DNA of 64,000 nucleotides, taken from Paraglaciecola sp. MB-3u-78. Lineage in GTDB: Bacteria; Pseudomonadota; Gammaproteobacteria; Enterobacterales; Alteromonadaceae. Positions within the stretch are counted from its first letter, which is position 1; each line of letters begins with the position of its first letter. Where the stretch lies: assembly GCF_002835935.1 (NCBI RefSeq), contig NZ_PJCF01000006.1:434001-498000 (forward strand), in the 5' to 3' direction. This document shows, piece by piece, positions 42,260 through 51,372 of the stretch. The notes under the pieces are model-generated. The model saw nothing but the letters and a program-made list of their open reading frames with translations. It was not told the origin of the DNA and did no database searches. A program made the position numbers and the translations under genes.

Positions 42260-43585
42260 TTATTCTCCCGCCACCTGCATTTGTTCAATTAAAATTGAAC
42301 CTGTTTGCACACTACCGCGGGTCTCTTGTACAGCACCTATAGCCACAATATTCTTTAACATGTCGCTTAAGTTACCTGCAATGGTAATTTCGTGAACCGG
42401 ATATTGGATCACGCCATTTTCAACCCAAAAGCCTGCTGCGCCTCTAGAGTAGTCTCCGGTAACAATATTAACACCTTGACCCATCAGTTCAGTGACTAAC
42501 AAACCTGTGCCTAGTTTGGCCAGCATTTCTTTATCTGAGTCACCGGTATGTTGAATAAACCAATTGTGAATACCACCTGCATGACCTGTGGTTTGCATCT
42601 TGAGCTTTCGAGCTGAGTAACTGGTTAATAGATAGTGATTGAGTAATCCGTTTGTGACTACATCCATATCTTGGGTTTTGACACCTTCATGATCAAAGGG
42701 GGAGCTGGCTAATCCCTTCAATATATGTGGGCGTTCAGTAATATTGAGCCAACTTGGTAGTACTTGCTGGCCTAATTGATCTAACAAGAAAGATGATTTT
42801 CGATACAGATTACCACCACTTATGGCGCTGATAAAATGGCCGAATAGACCTGCAGCAATTTCGCGATCAAACAATACTGGTACTTTACAGGTCTTCACTG
42901 TTCTAGCACCGAGTCTGCCCAAGGTAAATTGTGCAGCTTCAATACCTAATTGTTCTGGGCTGCTTAACATGCCTACTTCACGGCCGACAGAATAGCTATA
43001 ATCTCTCTGCATTTCACCGTCTTGTTCACCAATCACTACGCAACTCATGCTGTAACGACTGCTGTTATATCCTGCGACTAGGCCATGGCTATTACCATAT
43101 ACTTTAGTGCCTAAGTTGGCGTTGTAGGACGCGCCATCTGAATTGGTAATACGGGGATCTACGTTTAAGGCACTTGTTTCAGCGGCAATCACTTGTCGAA
43201 TGGCAGATTCGGTGTCTAGTTCTATTGGATGAAATAAATCCAGATCAGGGAAGTCATAAGCCATCAGTTCTTTATCAGCCAAACCAGAACAATCATCGTC
43301 ACCAGTATGTTTGGCTATTTCTATGGCTTTTTCTACTGTGAGTTTTAACGCTTGGGGCGATAAATCTGCAGTCGAGGCGCTGCCTTTTTTCTTACCATGG
43401 TATACGGTGATACCCAAACCGCCATCGTTCGTAAATTCAACGGTTTCCACTTCTTTGAGTCGAGAAGATACTGCAATGCCTTCTACTTTAGACATGCTCG
43501 CTTCGGCCTGAGTCGCGCCTTTGTCCTTGGCTAATTTTAAAACGTCTTCTACTATGCTTTGTATTTCAGCTAATTGTTGTTGCAT
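42260..43585 (-). CDS. pmbA: Metalloprotease PmbA (TldE)
   Basis: A 441-residue TldE/PmbA protein (E. coli 450). The N-terminal AKDKGATQAEAS, the central VPVLFDREIAAGLFGHFISAISGGN and the GDYSRGAAGFWVENG segment near the C-terminus are characteristic. TldE pairs with TldD, whose HExxxH subunit does the cleavage, to process peptides such as microcin B17 and to act on CcdA. tldD is not in the window. It is divergent from darP, the same arrangement as in E. coli. Confidence 0.95.
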   Translation of the reverse strand: MQQQLAEIQSIVEDVLKLAKDKGATQAEASMSKVEGIAVSSRLKEVETVEFTNDGGLGITVYHGKKKGSASTADLSPQALKLTVEKAIEIAKHTGDDDCSGLADKELMAYDFPDLDLFHPIELDTESAIRQVIAAETSALNVDPRITNSDGASYNANLGTKVYGNSHGLVAGYNSSRYSMSCVVIGEQDGEMQRDYSYSVGREVGMLSSPEQLGIEAAQFTLGRLGARTVKTCKVPVLFDREIAAGLFGHFISAISGGNLYRKSSFLLDQLGQQVLPSWLNITERPHILKGLASSPFDHEGVKTQDMDVVTNGLLNHYLLTSYSARKLKMQTTGHAGGIHNWFIQHTGDSDKEMLAKLGTGLLVTELMGQGVNIVTGDYSRGAAGFWVENGVIQYPVHEITIAGNLSDMLKNIVAIGAVQETRGSVQTGSILIEQMQVAGE

Positions 43586-43670
43586 AAGGCCTTCATTATT
43601 TGGCTACACTGTAGTTTATTATTGCTTGGGGGGTTACAATCTTCATTAGTGTATCACTAAAGATAATGTC

Positions 43671-44210
43671 ATGGTCGCCCCGAAAAAAAACAAAGATGTT
43701 GAAGTTGAATTCGACGTAAGTGAAGAAGACGAACAACTCAGTAAAACCCAAATAAAAGCCCAAATGGTTGCAATGCAAAAGTTAGGGGAGTCTTTGGTTC
43801 ATCTTGGTCAATCCTCTTTAGCCAAGGTTCCTATGGAGGAAGAATTGCTCGATGCAGTGATGCTTGCCCGTAAAATTTTACGCAAAAAAGAAGGTTATCG
43901 ACGTCAATTGCAGTTGATTGGCAAGATCATGCGTAATACAGATATCGCCGCTATAGAACATGCTTTGAGTAATATTAAATCTGCCCATAAAAAATTAAAT
44001 GATGCTTTTCATGGAACAGAAATGCTCAGAGATGATATTTTGCTGCAAGGTGATAGCAAAATTGAATCGACTATTGTTGATTATCCCCTGCTTGATCGGC
44101 AAAAATTGCGACAATATGTGCGTCAGGCTAATAAACAGCTAGCTGATAATAAACCACCCAAAGCCTCTCGTGAGCTTTTCCAATATCTAAAACAGATTAT
44201 AAACGGATAA
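43671..44210 (+). CDS. darP: Ribosome biogenesis factor DarP (YjgA)
   Basis: A 179-residue acidic-then-basic helical protein of the DUF615 family, starting MVAPKKNKDVEVEFD and containing AQMVAMQKLGESLVHL and RKEGYRRQLQLIGKIMR-like segments. DarP binds late 50S precursors near the peptidyl-transferase centre. It is divergent from pmbA with 85 bases between the starts. Confidence 0.92.
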   Translation: MVAPKKNKDVEVEFDVSEEDEQLSKTQIKAQMVAMQKLGESLVHLGQSSLAKVPMEEELLDAVMLARKILRKKEGYRRQLQLIGKIMRNTDIAAIEHALSNIKSAHKKLNDAFHGTEMLRDDILLQGDSKIESTIVDYPLLDRQKLRQYVRQANKQLADNKPPKASRELFQYLKQIING

Positions 44211-44575
44211 TATTTATATATGTTTGCCTTGTATTTGTTGGGTTAATTCAAATTGAGACTGAGAGCGGATCTCACCTTGATTTGTAAGATAACGAGCAAC
44301 TTCGACGGCAATCAATATCTACCCTGGGCTTTAACAGGCTTAGCCCTATAGACAGATAAGTGACTCACCTTGTTCTTGCTTAAAAGACCGTTCTGGCTCG
44401 TTAATAAGACTTTTTACCGTATAAAAAATTGTTCTAACATCGGTTATGATATTTAAAATAATTTTAAGAGTTTCCACCGTCGGTACAGTAAGTACAAATA
44501 AAAATGGGCGGCATGTCACGTAAAAATGTGACGTATTGAGCACTAAACTACACTTTCTTACAGGATTAATTGACC
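44211..44575. other. Gene-free stretch after darP
   Basis: A short inverted pair GGGCT...AGCCC (near 44327-44347) and a GTCAC...GTGAC pair (near 44516-44533) are visible. Neither has a T-run. A 65-codon minus-strand frame at 44346-44543 lacks support. This stretch borders the decayed island that follows. Confidence 0.4.
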
Positions 44576-45316
44576 ATGCAATGTTTCAGAACCGTGTGCC
44601 TATGGGCCATCTTCTCGCTATTTTTGGCGGCATGTGGCGGCGGGTCTGATACACCTATACCTTCACCTGATGTGCAAGACGATGATAATGACGGCGTGAA
44701 TAATGATACTGATAGCTGTCCCAACACACCGTCTGGCACAACGATCGATGCCCAAGGCTGTGAAGTAAGTGCAAACAGGCGGTAATGTATCAATTCTCGT
44801 TCAGGCTGAGGACTACACAAACTACTATGATACCACCCCGGGTAATACCGGCGGCGCCTATAAATCAGATGATGTTGATATAGAAGTCACTTCTGATAAC
44901 GGCGGCGGACATAACGTTGGGTTTATTGTTGCTAACGAATTCTTAGAATATTCACTTGATTTACCCGCAGGTATTTATGCTATCAGTGCTCGGGTCGCCT
45001 CTGAAGTGAGTAGCGGTGAGTATGCAGTGAGCCTTAATGAGCAAGTTGTGGGTACGGCTTCTGTTTCTGCAACAGGAGGTTGGCAAACGTTTATTACGCA
45101 AACCTTGGGTTCAATGCAACTCTCGGCAGCTACTACCTTTACCCTGAAATTCTATGCTATTGCGGGTGACTTTAATCTTAATTGGCTATTGATTGAGACT
45201 GTTTTTGATAGCGACCTTTCCGTCCCTGGCGCCAGTGCCTGCAATGGCAGCTGTGCCCAGAACTGGCCGCCATTACTGGTAACGGATGGCCTTGCATCCG
45301 GGGTGTCCGGGCTGGG
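44576..45316 (+). pseudogene. Broken lipoprotein: thrombospondin type 3 repeat, CBM6 domain and an unfinished secreted domain
   Basis: The first frame (44576-44783) has a lipobox (LAACG) and a calcium-binding thrombospondin type 3 repeat (DDDNDGVNNDTDSCPNTPSG). It is cut by a frameshift near 44765-44785. The second frame continues with a CBM6 module (VQAEDYTNYYDTTPGNTGGA to FNLNWLLIE). It ends in a CNGSCAQNWPPLLVTDG segment typical of secreted lipoproteins with Yx(FWY)xxD repeats. That domain stops after SGLGT and the frame switches again near 45317. It was probably a large surface protein for polysaccharide binding. Confidence 0.7.
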
Positions 45317-46079
45317 TACAATTATAGCGAGGAGCCTGCGGGCCGTTTCATCGAGATGGCAACCAACCTGAGTCCGGGCAATGCCCAGCCTTTTGTGCGC
45401 GGTCGACGAGTACACCACACCAACTTTGAAGATGGCAGCCATGATGAACGCAACGACAACCCCATCTGGACAGAGCAAATTGGCAAGGCTGGCAATCATT
45501 ATGTCAACCTGTCCTGCGCAAATTGCCATGTTCGAAATGGCCGTGCTTTGGTCGAGAATGTGGGCAATAACCTGACTAAGTGGGTCTTCAAGGTCGGTGA
45601 CGCCGATGGCAATCCGGACCCACTGATAGGCAGCGTCTTACAGCCGGACCAGACTGGCTCAGCTACACCAGAAGGTACGGTAATGCTCAGCCCATGGACT
45701 GAATTATCCAATGGTCTGCGATCCCCAAACTATGTATTCAGCAATGGCGAACCTGCACGATTCTCCGCCCGAATTGCGCCGCAATTAGTGGGTGTCGGTT
45801 TGCTGGAAGCAATAGATGAGGCAACTATACTCGAGTGGGCCGAGCAGGATAATGTCGATCACAATGGAAATGGTATTACCGGACGGGCGTCGCTCGTAAC
45901 CGATCCTGAAACGGGAGAAGTGCGTCTGGGTCGTTTCGGCTATAAAGCAGCTACGGCGAGCGTTAGGCACCAGGTCGCATCAGAACTGAATACCGATATT
46001 GGGGTTATGACCAGCGTGCTTCCGGATCCCGATTGTGGCCGCGAGCAAACCGGCTGTGGAGAGAGCGGCGCGGAGCTCT
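45317..46079 (+). pseudogene. Truncated di-heme oxidoreductase (DUF1111 / MauG-like)
   Basis: The frame from about 45317 gives YNYSEEPAGRFIEMA, then RRVHHTNFEDGSH and the first heme motif CANCH (near 45512-45526). The DUF1111 body follows (PWTELSNGLRSPNY, RIAPQLVGVGLLEAI, DHNGNGITGRAS, GRFGYKAATASVRHQVASE). The second CxxCH and the C-terminal third are missing: the frame leaves the family after GCGESGAEL near 46079. Its bases look richer in G and C than the flanks, which hints at a foreign origin. I did not count the composition. Confidence 0.75.
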
Positions 46080-46208
46080 GGTATTCAAGGGGCAGACTAT
46101 GTTTATGCAGTATGGACGGGGGCCACCGATGTGCCGGCACCTGGAACGGTTATTTTGTTGTCGCTTGGTATAGCAGGCTTGTTTTTGTCTCGACACAGAA
46201 AACAATAA
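46080..46208 (+). pseudogene. C-terminal tail of a PEP-CTERM-type exported protein
   Basis: In the frame starting at 46080, 42 codons run to TAA 46206-46208 and end VPAPGTVILLSLGIAGLFLSR followed by HRKQ. A proline-rich motif, one hydrophobic helix and a basic tail together define a PEP-CTERM sorting signal (variant VPAPG). The di-heme oxidoreductase remnant is joined directly upstream in another frame. It is the orphan end of a different gene. Confidence 0.65.
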
Positions 46209-46219
46209 AATCGGTTTTT

Positions 46220-46593
46220 CAATTAGTCCTGCATTTACCCATCGTAACCAGCGGGTAATATAGTCATCAAGCATCGCGGCTCTTTTGGGGGCCGCTAACT
46301 TTTGCTCATAAAGCTGACGTACTTTATTGACCGCGTTAGTTATCGTCTTCTCTGCTAACCTTAAGTCTGATAAACCAAATCGATAACCCAAAAAATTACA
46401 AATTTGTCAGGAAAAATTTTGAACAGCTTTAGCTGGCCCTAAGTGTTTGCAGCAGCTCACCTCGAATTGTGTGCCAATGAAAACGCAGATGCCAAATATC
46501 GGCATTGGCGGGAAAGTTACGCCGCTGCTTACATAGCCAACGGTGGGCCGTATCGAGTGAGGTTGAGTTGAAGATGTCGTTAAGGTTTTGCAT
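46220..46593 (-). pseudogene. Reverse transcriptase remnant with internal deletion
   Basis: Two minus-strand pieces look like the two ends of one reverse transcriptase. The N-terminal piece (46593-46429) reads LDTAHRWLCKQRRNFPANAD and IWHLRFHWHTIRGELLQTLR, then stops. The C-terminal piece (from about 46396) reads FLGYRFGLSDLRLAEKTI, LYEQKLAAP and ITRWLRWVNAG, the thumb-region pattern of the same proteins. The palm domain with YxDD, some 200 residues, is deleted. The family assignment comes from remembered RNA-directed DNA polymerase sequences and is moderate. Confidence 0.55.
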
Positions 46594-46626
46594 GGTTTAA
46601 GTGTAGCTGAACGGCCGGTATTGCCA

Positions 46627-46785
46627 CAGGCTGTGTAAAAACTCCAATTTATGGATTTTCGTCTTTAACTTTGACTTAAAAACCTTCTCTACAATGAATA
46701 TTGATGGTGATTTGCGGTTAATCCTTTGTTTCATCGACACAGCAACGCATTGTCAACGGCGGAAAATTAGTTTTTACACAGCCTG
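46627..46785. mobile_element. 159-bp element with 17-bp perfect terminal inverted repeats
   Basis: CAGGCTGTGTAAAAACT at 46627-46643 is repeated in inverse at 46769-46785. The 125 bases between hold no full gene; on the minus strand a short ATG frame (MKQRINRKSPSIFIVEK) could be the start of a transposase. No clear target duplication was seen. It is most likely a MITE or an internally deleted insertion sequence. Confidence 0.65.
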
Positions 46786-46831
46786 GGCACATTAGAGCCA
46801 ATCAGTTCTAGCTCCTTAACCAAATCTATGC

Positions 46832-47107
46832 TTAGTTTCGATAAAGGGTCTTAATCAAATGATAGCCAAACTGGGTTTTCACTGGCCCATGTACCGTCAA
46901 AATTTCTTTTGTAAACACCACATTATCAAATGCTTTGACCATAGTACCGGGGCTGAACTCGCCTAAGTCTCCATCTTTTTTGCCAGATGGACAGATGGAA
47001 TGTTTTTTGGCCAACTGCTGAAAGTTTCCACCTTTGTCGAGTTGGCTTTTGAGTTTTTCGGCGAGGGCTTTGTCTTTGACTAAAATGTGGCAGGCGCAGG
47101 CTTTCAT
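46832..47107 (-). CDS. ppiC: Parvulin-type peptidyl-prolyl isomerase
   Basis: A 91-residue single-domain parvulin (E. coli PpiC 93). The active-site pattern is complete: [39 protein letters not shown] and [11 protein letters not shown]. It catalyses cis-trans isomerisation of prolyl bonds in the cytosol. The gene stands alone, downstream of glnN and its terminator. Confidence 0.93.
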   Translation of the reverse strand: MKACACHILVKDKALAEKLKSQLDKGGNFQQLAKKHSICPSGKKDGDLGEFSPGTMVKAFDNVVFTKEILTVHGPVKTQFGYHLIKTLYRN

Positions 47108-47172
47108 GTAGTATGACCCAATAAACGTTTGCTAATGAATTGACGGGTAAGTTTAGCAGTTAGCAGAGTCAA

Positions 47173-47206
47173 AAAAAGAAAAAGAGCTTCAGCTCTTTTT
47201 CTTTTT
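47173..47206 (-). terminator. Terminator after glnN
   Basis: A perfect 16-bp stem (47173-47188 with 47191-47206) with a 2-base loop lies 33 bases past the glnN stop. A and T runs are part of the stem, so it can work in both directions. Confidence 0.85.
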
Positions 47207-47238
47207 GGTTCATTTTTGATTTATTTATAGGTTATTGC

Positions 47239-49413
47239 TTATTTAATAAATAACATTTCTTGATACTTAGGTAAGGGCCACAAATCGTCAGATACCACTA
47301 ACTCTAACGCATCTGCATGGAAACGCACTTCCAACATGAGTGGGCATAACACATCTGCACAATGGTTCATATGCGCTTCAGTGCTATCAAATTCTTCGAT
47401 ATTTAAGGCGTGTTTGAGTTTGCTAACGGCGGCCATCATGGCGTCAGTTTCAGCGGCAATTTCATCAATACTATTATGGCTAATGATAATGTTCAGTTTG
47501 CTTAGGTTAGTCGCGGCGCTTGAAAGGCTGTCTAAATATTCTATGGTGGCTGGATATATTCTAGTATTGGCGATGCCAATCACTAATTTTGATTCCATCT
47601 CTATAGACAGAATGTATTGTTCTGCATATACCTCAAATCGACTAGCAAGTTCGGCGGGTGAAAGCACGCCTGTTGATTCAAACAGTTTTATCACTGATTC
47701 TTCTTTAAAGGCAGGCAATGCATCGGCACTAGTAGGAATGTTCTTCAGACCACGTTTTTCAACTGCCTCTTTATGCCATTCGCTAGAATAGCCATCGCCA
47801 CCGAAGATAACATTGCCGTGCAGCTTCATTAACTCTTGCAATACAGTGATGACAGCAGCCGTTTGGTCTTCACCTTTGGCCAGAACCGCTTCAAGCTTTT
47901 CGGCTATCCAATTGAGTGAATCGGCTAACATAGTATTCATTGCAACTAGTGGACCTGATACAGATTGCGATGAGCCTACTGCTCTAAATTCAAAGCGATT
48001 TCCGGTAAAGGCGAAGGGCGATGTACGATTACGATCACCTGGATCCCGTTCAAATTTAAGAATTTGTGATAAACCAAGATCCATCAAGCCTCCTTTGGCT
48101 TTTTCTAATAATTTACCGTCTTTGATATCGTTAAAAACACTTTCTAATTGATGGCCTAAATAGACAGACAGTATAGCGGGTGGTGCTTCATTTGCTCCTA
48201 AGCGATGATCATTTGCGGCAGAGGCGATCACTGCTCTTAACAGCGGCCCATGTAAGTGAACACCACGAATGACTGCACCACAAAACAATAAGAAGTTGAG
48301 GTTGTCGTGAGGTGTGCTGCCGGGGTCGAGTAAATTACCTTGGGTACCATTGCCTACAGACCAGTTAACGTGTTTACCAGAACCATTTATTCCGGCAAAA
48401 GGTTTTTCATGTAATAAACATAAGAAACCATGTTCTTTAGCGGTACTTTTCATCAGTGTCATTAATAATTGCTGATGGTCGGCTGCAACATTGGCTGCTT
48501 CGTAATAGGGGGCGATTTCAAATTGACCGGGCGCCACTTCATTGTGGTGAGTTTTAGCTGGAATGCCTAAACGGTAGAGCTTGTTTTCAAAGTCTTGCAT
48601 GAACACTTGGACTCTGGCCGGTATTGCACCAAAATAGTGATCATCGAATTGCTGCCCTTTAGCCGGTGGTGCACCAAATAGGGTGCGGCCGGCTAATAAT
48701 AAGTCTGGACGAGCGTTAGCAAAATGTTCATCTACTAAAAAGTATTCTTGCTCGGCACCACAACTTGAATTGAGTGTGGCTATTTCTGTTTCACCCATTA
48801 GGCTTAATACTTTTTGTGCCGCTTTATCCATGGCTTTGTTTGAGCGTAGCAAAGGTATCTTTTTATCTAAGGCTTCGCCCGTCCAAGACATAAATACGCT
48901 GGGGATCATCAAGGTGGCGCCATTGGCCGTGTGCATCACATAAGCTGGGCTGGTGGGGTCCCAAGCTGTGTAGCCTCTGGCTGCGTTGGTCATGCGCAAG
49001 CTACCATTAGGGAATGAAGAACCGTCAGGCTCTCCTTTAATTAATAAACTGCCGGTAAATTCAGTTATGGCACCGCCATCAGAATTGGTAATGATAAAAC
49101 CGTCGTGTTTTTCAGCGGTAATGTTGGTCATTGGATAGAAAATGTGGGAGAAGAATTTAACTCCTTTCTTCATCGCCCAAGTTTTCATTGCTGCAGCTAC
49201 AACATCTGCCGTTGCCGGATCTAGAGACGCCCCTGTTTTAACGGTGTTTTTTATGGCTTTAAAGGCATTTTTTGACAACGCTTCTTCCATCGCTGCCAAA
49301 CTGAATACATCTATTGCCCATATTTTGTTCAATGGATCAGGCATGTCACACACTTTTGGTGCACGATTTGTGATTTCAGTTATTGCATTTTTACGTGATG
49401 TTAATCCACTCAT
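47239..49413 (-). CDS. glnN: Glutamine synthetase type III
   Basis: A 724-residue GSIII, far longer than the roughly 470 residues of GlnA. The N-terminal GSIII domain is followed by the catalytic barrel with CGAEQEYFLVDEHF, HHNEVAPGQFEIAPYYE and GINGSGKHVNWSVGNG. The C-terminal GSIII extension is also complete (DALELVVSDDLWPLPKYQEMLF). It makes glutamine from glutamate and ammonia. No NtrC or NtcA site could be defined upstream. No PII gene is adjacent. Confidence 0.95.
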   Translation of the reverse strand: MSGLTSRKNAITEITNRAPKVCDMPDPLNKIWAIDVFSLAAMEEALSKNAFKAIKNTVKTGASLDPATADVVAAAMKTWAMKKGVKFFSHIFYPMTNITAEKHDGFIITNSDGGAITEFTGSLLIKGEPDGSSFPNGSLRMTNAARGYTAWDPTSPAYVMHTANGATLMIPSVFMSWTGEALDKKIPLLRSNKAMDKAAQKVLSLMGETEIATLNSSCGAEQEYFLVDEHFANARPDLLLAGRTLFGAPPAKGQQFDDHYFGAIPARVQVFMQDFENKLYRLGIPAKTHHNEVAPGQFEIAPYYEAANVAADHQQLLMTLMKSTAKEHGFLCLLHEKPFAGINGSGKHVNWSVGNGTQGNLLDPGSTPHDNLNFLLFCGAVIRGVHLHGPLLRAVIASAANDHRLGANEAPPAILSVYLGHQLESVFNDIKDGKLLEKAKGGLMDLGLSQILKFERDPGDRNRTSPFAFTGNRFEFRAVGSSQSVSGPLVAMNTMLADSLNWIAEKLEAVLAKGEDQTAAVITVLQELMKLHGNVIFGGDGYSSEWHKEAVEKRGLKNIPTSADALPAFKEESVIKLFESTGVLSPAELASRFEVYAEQYILSIEMESKLVIGIANTRIYPATIEYLDSLSSAATNLSKLNIIISHNSIDEIAAETDAMMAAVSKLKHALNIEEFDSTEAHMNHCADVLCPLMLEVRFHADALELVVSDDLWPLPKYQEMLFIK

Positions 49414-49527
49414 ATCTTTTCCTTAGCTTATTTTTAAAGGGGCAGCAGGGATTTACTCATTTGTTTTAACGTAAATCTCTACAGGTCTAAGATTTGAGAA
49501 AGCAGCTTTTAGGCCAGATATGTGTTT

Positions 49528-50235
49528 TCAAAATTCGTATTCTAGGGCAAACCTAAGGGTGTGGTCTTTAGAATCGCCGTTTAAGCCGGCTATAAACGCC
49601 AATTCCCATTTTAGTTGTTTCTGCCCTTCGTATCGATGAATCCCCATAAAACCGGGGCCAATACCAATAAAATCCTCACCAGTATAGATTTCGATAGAGG
49701 GTTGTAAGGCAGGCAAATACCGATAGCGATATTTGAGTCTAAACTCTGTTTCAAATTCATTTTGAATGTTGGTACCCCATTCATAAACGAGCAATGCATT
49801 AATAGTTAAACTGGTTCGAGTAAATTCTTTTTCAAACAACAGACCGCTGGTAAATTCGAAGGTATCTTCTTTATGTTGTTTTTCAAGCTCAAACAACATG
49901 CCCCAATCGGCCCATAATTCGCCTTGGTCGGTTAACATCCAGCGAACTTCAATTTCATAGGCTTGGAGACCAAAATCGCCGGTGTCGTCTCTTTCTCCTA
50001 CTATATAACCTTCAATCGTCCAATATTCTGAAACGGCATGTCCGTAGGCAAAACGTTGCGCCAATACATTGCCATCGTCATTTTGTCTGGAAGTTAAACG
50101 CCATTCTAATTCCCGCTCATTAGCTAATACATAAGGATGATACACTTTGTCCACTTGAATGCCGTCAGCCCAACTTATTGATATCGAGAATAGGCAGTAT
50201 AAAAGCGCACCTGATATGCGAAAAAAGGTTTTCAT
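49528..50235 (-). CDS. Predicted outer-membrane beta-barrel protein
   Basis: A 235-residue protein with a signal peptide (ending SISWADG) and alternating amphipathic strands rich in aromatic residues, ending with a short strand and terminal Phe (TLRFALEYEF). This is the pattern of a small outer-membrane barrel. It overlaps the FTR1-like permease gene by 4 bases, so it is the last gene of the five-gene operon. A pore or receptor role for the operon's ligand is inferred. Confidence 0.7.
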   Translation of the reverse strand: MKTFFRISGALLYCLFSISISWADGIQVDKVYHPYVLANERELEWRLTSRQNDDGNVLAQRFAYGHAVSEYWTIEGYIVGERDDTGDFGLQAYEIEVRWMLTDQGELWADWGMLFELEKQHKEDTFEFTSGLLFEKEFTRTSLTINALLVYEWGTNIQNEFETEFRLKYRYRYLPALQPSIEIYTGEDFIGIGPGFMGIHRYEGQKQLKWELAFIAGLNGDSKDHTLRFALEYEF

Positions 50236-51011
50236 TGTTTGTGACCTGTGTGGGAAGCTGAATATAGCTTGAGGGAATAAAAAATAGCCAATGGGATCAA
50301 TAGGGCGAGCACATATACAATCACTTGAGCAATAGAGGGGGTTGCCTGATAGCCGAATAACACGTTAAACAAATGACCAAATTCAAATTCATTGCTAACC
50401 AAATGTTGACTACTCCAAGCTGTGGCTGATGCATCAATAAAGTCAACCTGTACCAGCAAAGGTAAAGCGTTGACGAGTTGGCCAGTAACGTAAATAAGAA
50501 CTAATAACCAAGTTGACCAAGGACCTAACCGCTGTCTTAACCACTGTGCGGTTAGATACAACAATATGGCTAAGCTTAGACAAATACCTAGACCCAAAAA
50601 TGTGCCCAGTAACATGGATTGAATCGCATTGCTTTGGTTCAAATAGCCATCGAAGTACAAAATAAAGTTACTGCCTTTAGACACTAAGGTTAGGCTCACC
50701 ATTAAGCCTGCGACCCAAGACAAATAATGCTTTTTCGAAGCTTGATTTTGGCTTAATCCATAGCCCAAAATGAGGGTTAGCAAGTAGACAGATATCTGAT
50801 ATATCCACAATGATAATTCAATGCCTTTACCATCGAACCATTGACCGATGACATGGATTTGATTGATGTAGATTAGGCTCAAAAGGGCACCTGCAACAAC
50901 ACTCAACAATAGCCATAATTTAGTCGCGGGCAAGTGTACATATAGATACACAACCAATACAAATATCGGCAACGCATCCCGTAAAAATAAAATAACCGTA
51001 TTAATTAGCAT
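50232..51011 (-). CDS. FTR1-like permease lacking the REGLE motifs
   Basis: A 259-residue protein with about seven helices. The C-terminal segment (FEFGHLFNVLFGYQATPSIAQVIVY) matches FTR1/EfeU iron permeases. The two REGLE iron motifs are degenerate: RDALP stands in helix 1 and SKGSN in helix 4, so ferric iron transport of the usual type is doubtful. The start at 51011 (MLINTVILF) overlaps the cupredoxin gene by 11 bases. The ligand may be another metal, or the protein may be a sensor partner; both are inference. Confidence 0.75.
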   Translation of the reverse strand: MLINTVILFLRDALPIFVLVVYLYVHLPATKLWLLLSVVAGALLSLIYINQIHVIGQWFDGKGIELSLWIYQISVYLLTLILGYGLSQNQASKKHYLSWVAGLMVSLTLVSKGSNFILYFDGYLNQSNAIQSMLLGTFLGLGICLSLAILLYLTAQWLRQRLGPWSTWLLVLIYVTGQLVNALPLLVQVDFIDASATAWSSQHLVSNEFEFGHLFNVLFGYQATPSIAQVIVYVLALLIPLAIFYSLKLYSASHTGHKQ

Positions 51012-51372
51012 CTGCAGCCTTTTGCTTTTGATGTTCAACGATCACAGTGCCCCGTGCAGTATTAGGGTTATACTCCCCAAAAAAATCGTATTCGCCAGGC
51101 TGCAGTGGTCCAATAAATATAGTGGCTTTATTATTCGCAAAAATGACCTTATCTCTATTCAGTGAAAAGCTATCGAATTCCTCTGGGGTATCGTCTTGAT
51201 TATGGATCACTAGTTTCACTTTTTGATTTGCGGGAATGGTGATCTGTGATGGGAAAAACAGGTGATCTTTGAGCTGGACTTGATATTCAGCAACAGCCGC
51301 CAGCAGTGATTGGCAAAATAAACCAAAGCATAGTGCGGTTCCGCCTACGACTTTATTCACCGATTTATTCAT
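51001..51372 (-). CDS. Exported cupredoxin-domain protein (EfeO-like domain)
   Basis: A 123-residue periplasmic protein with a signal peptide and a Cupredoxin_1-type domain (FPSQITIPANQKVKLVIHNQDDTPEEF, LQPGEYDFFGEYNPNTARG). The expected copper ligands Cys, His and Met are not seen; acidic residues line the same loops. It resembles the N-terminal domain of the iron-uptake protein EfeO. It overlaps the kinase gene by 8 bases and the FTR1-like gene by 11, so it is translationally coupled to both. Confidence 0.8.
   Translation of the reverse strand: MNKSVNKVVGGTALCFGLFCQSLLAAVAEYQVQLKDHLFFPSQITIPANQKVKLVIHNQDDTPEEFDSFSLNRDKVIFANNKATIFIGPLQPGEYDFFGEYNPNTARGTVIVEHQKQKAADAN

Noticed and set aside
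44346-44543. 65-codon minus-strand frame after darP
   Set aside because: No start signal, no family; treated as intergenic.
45785-46140. Small minus-strand frames opposite the di-heme oxidoreductase remnant
   Set aside because: Shadows of the sense strand, which carries the CANCH and DUF1111 motifs.
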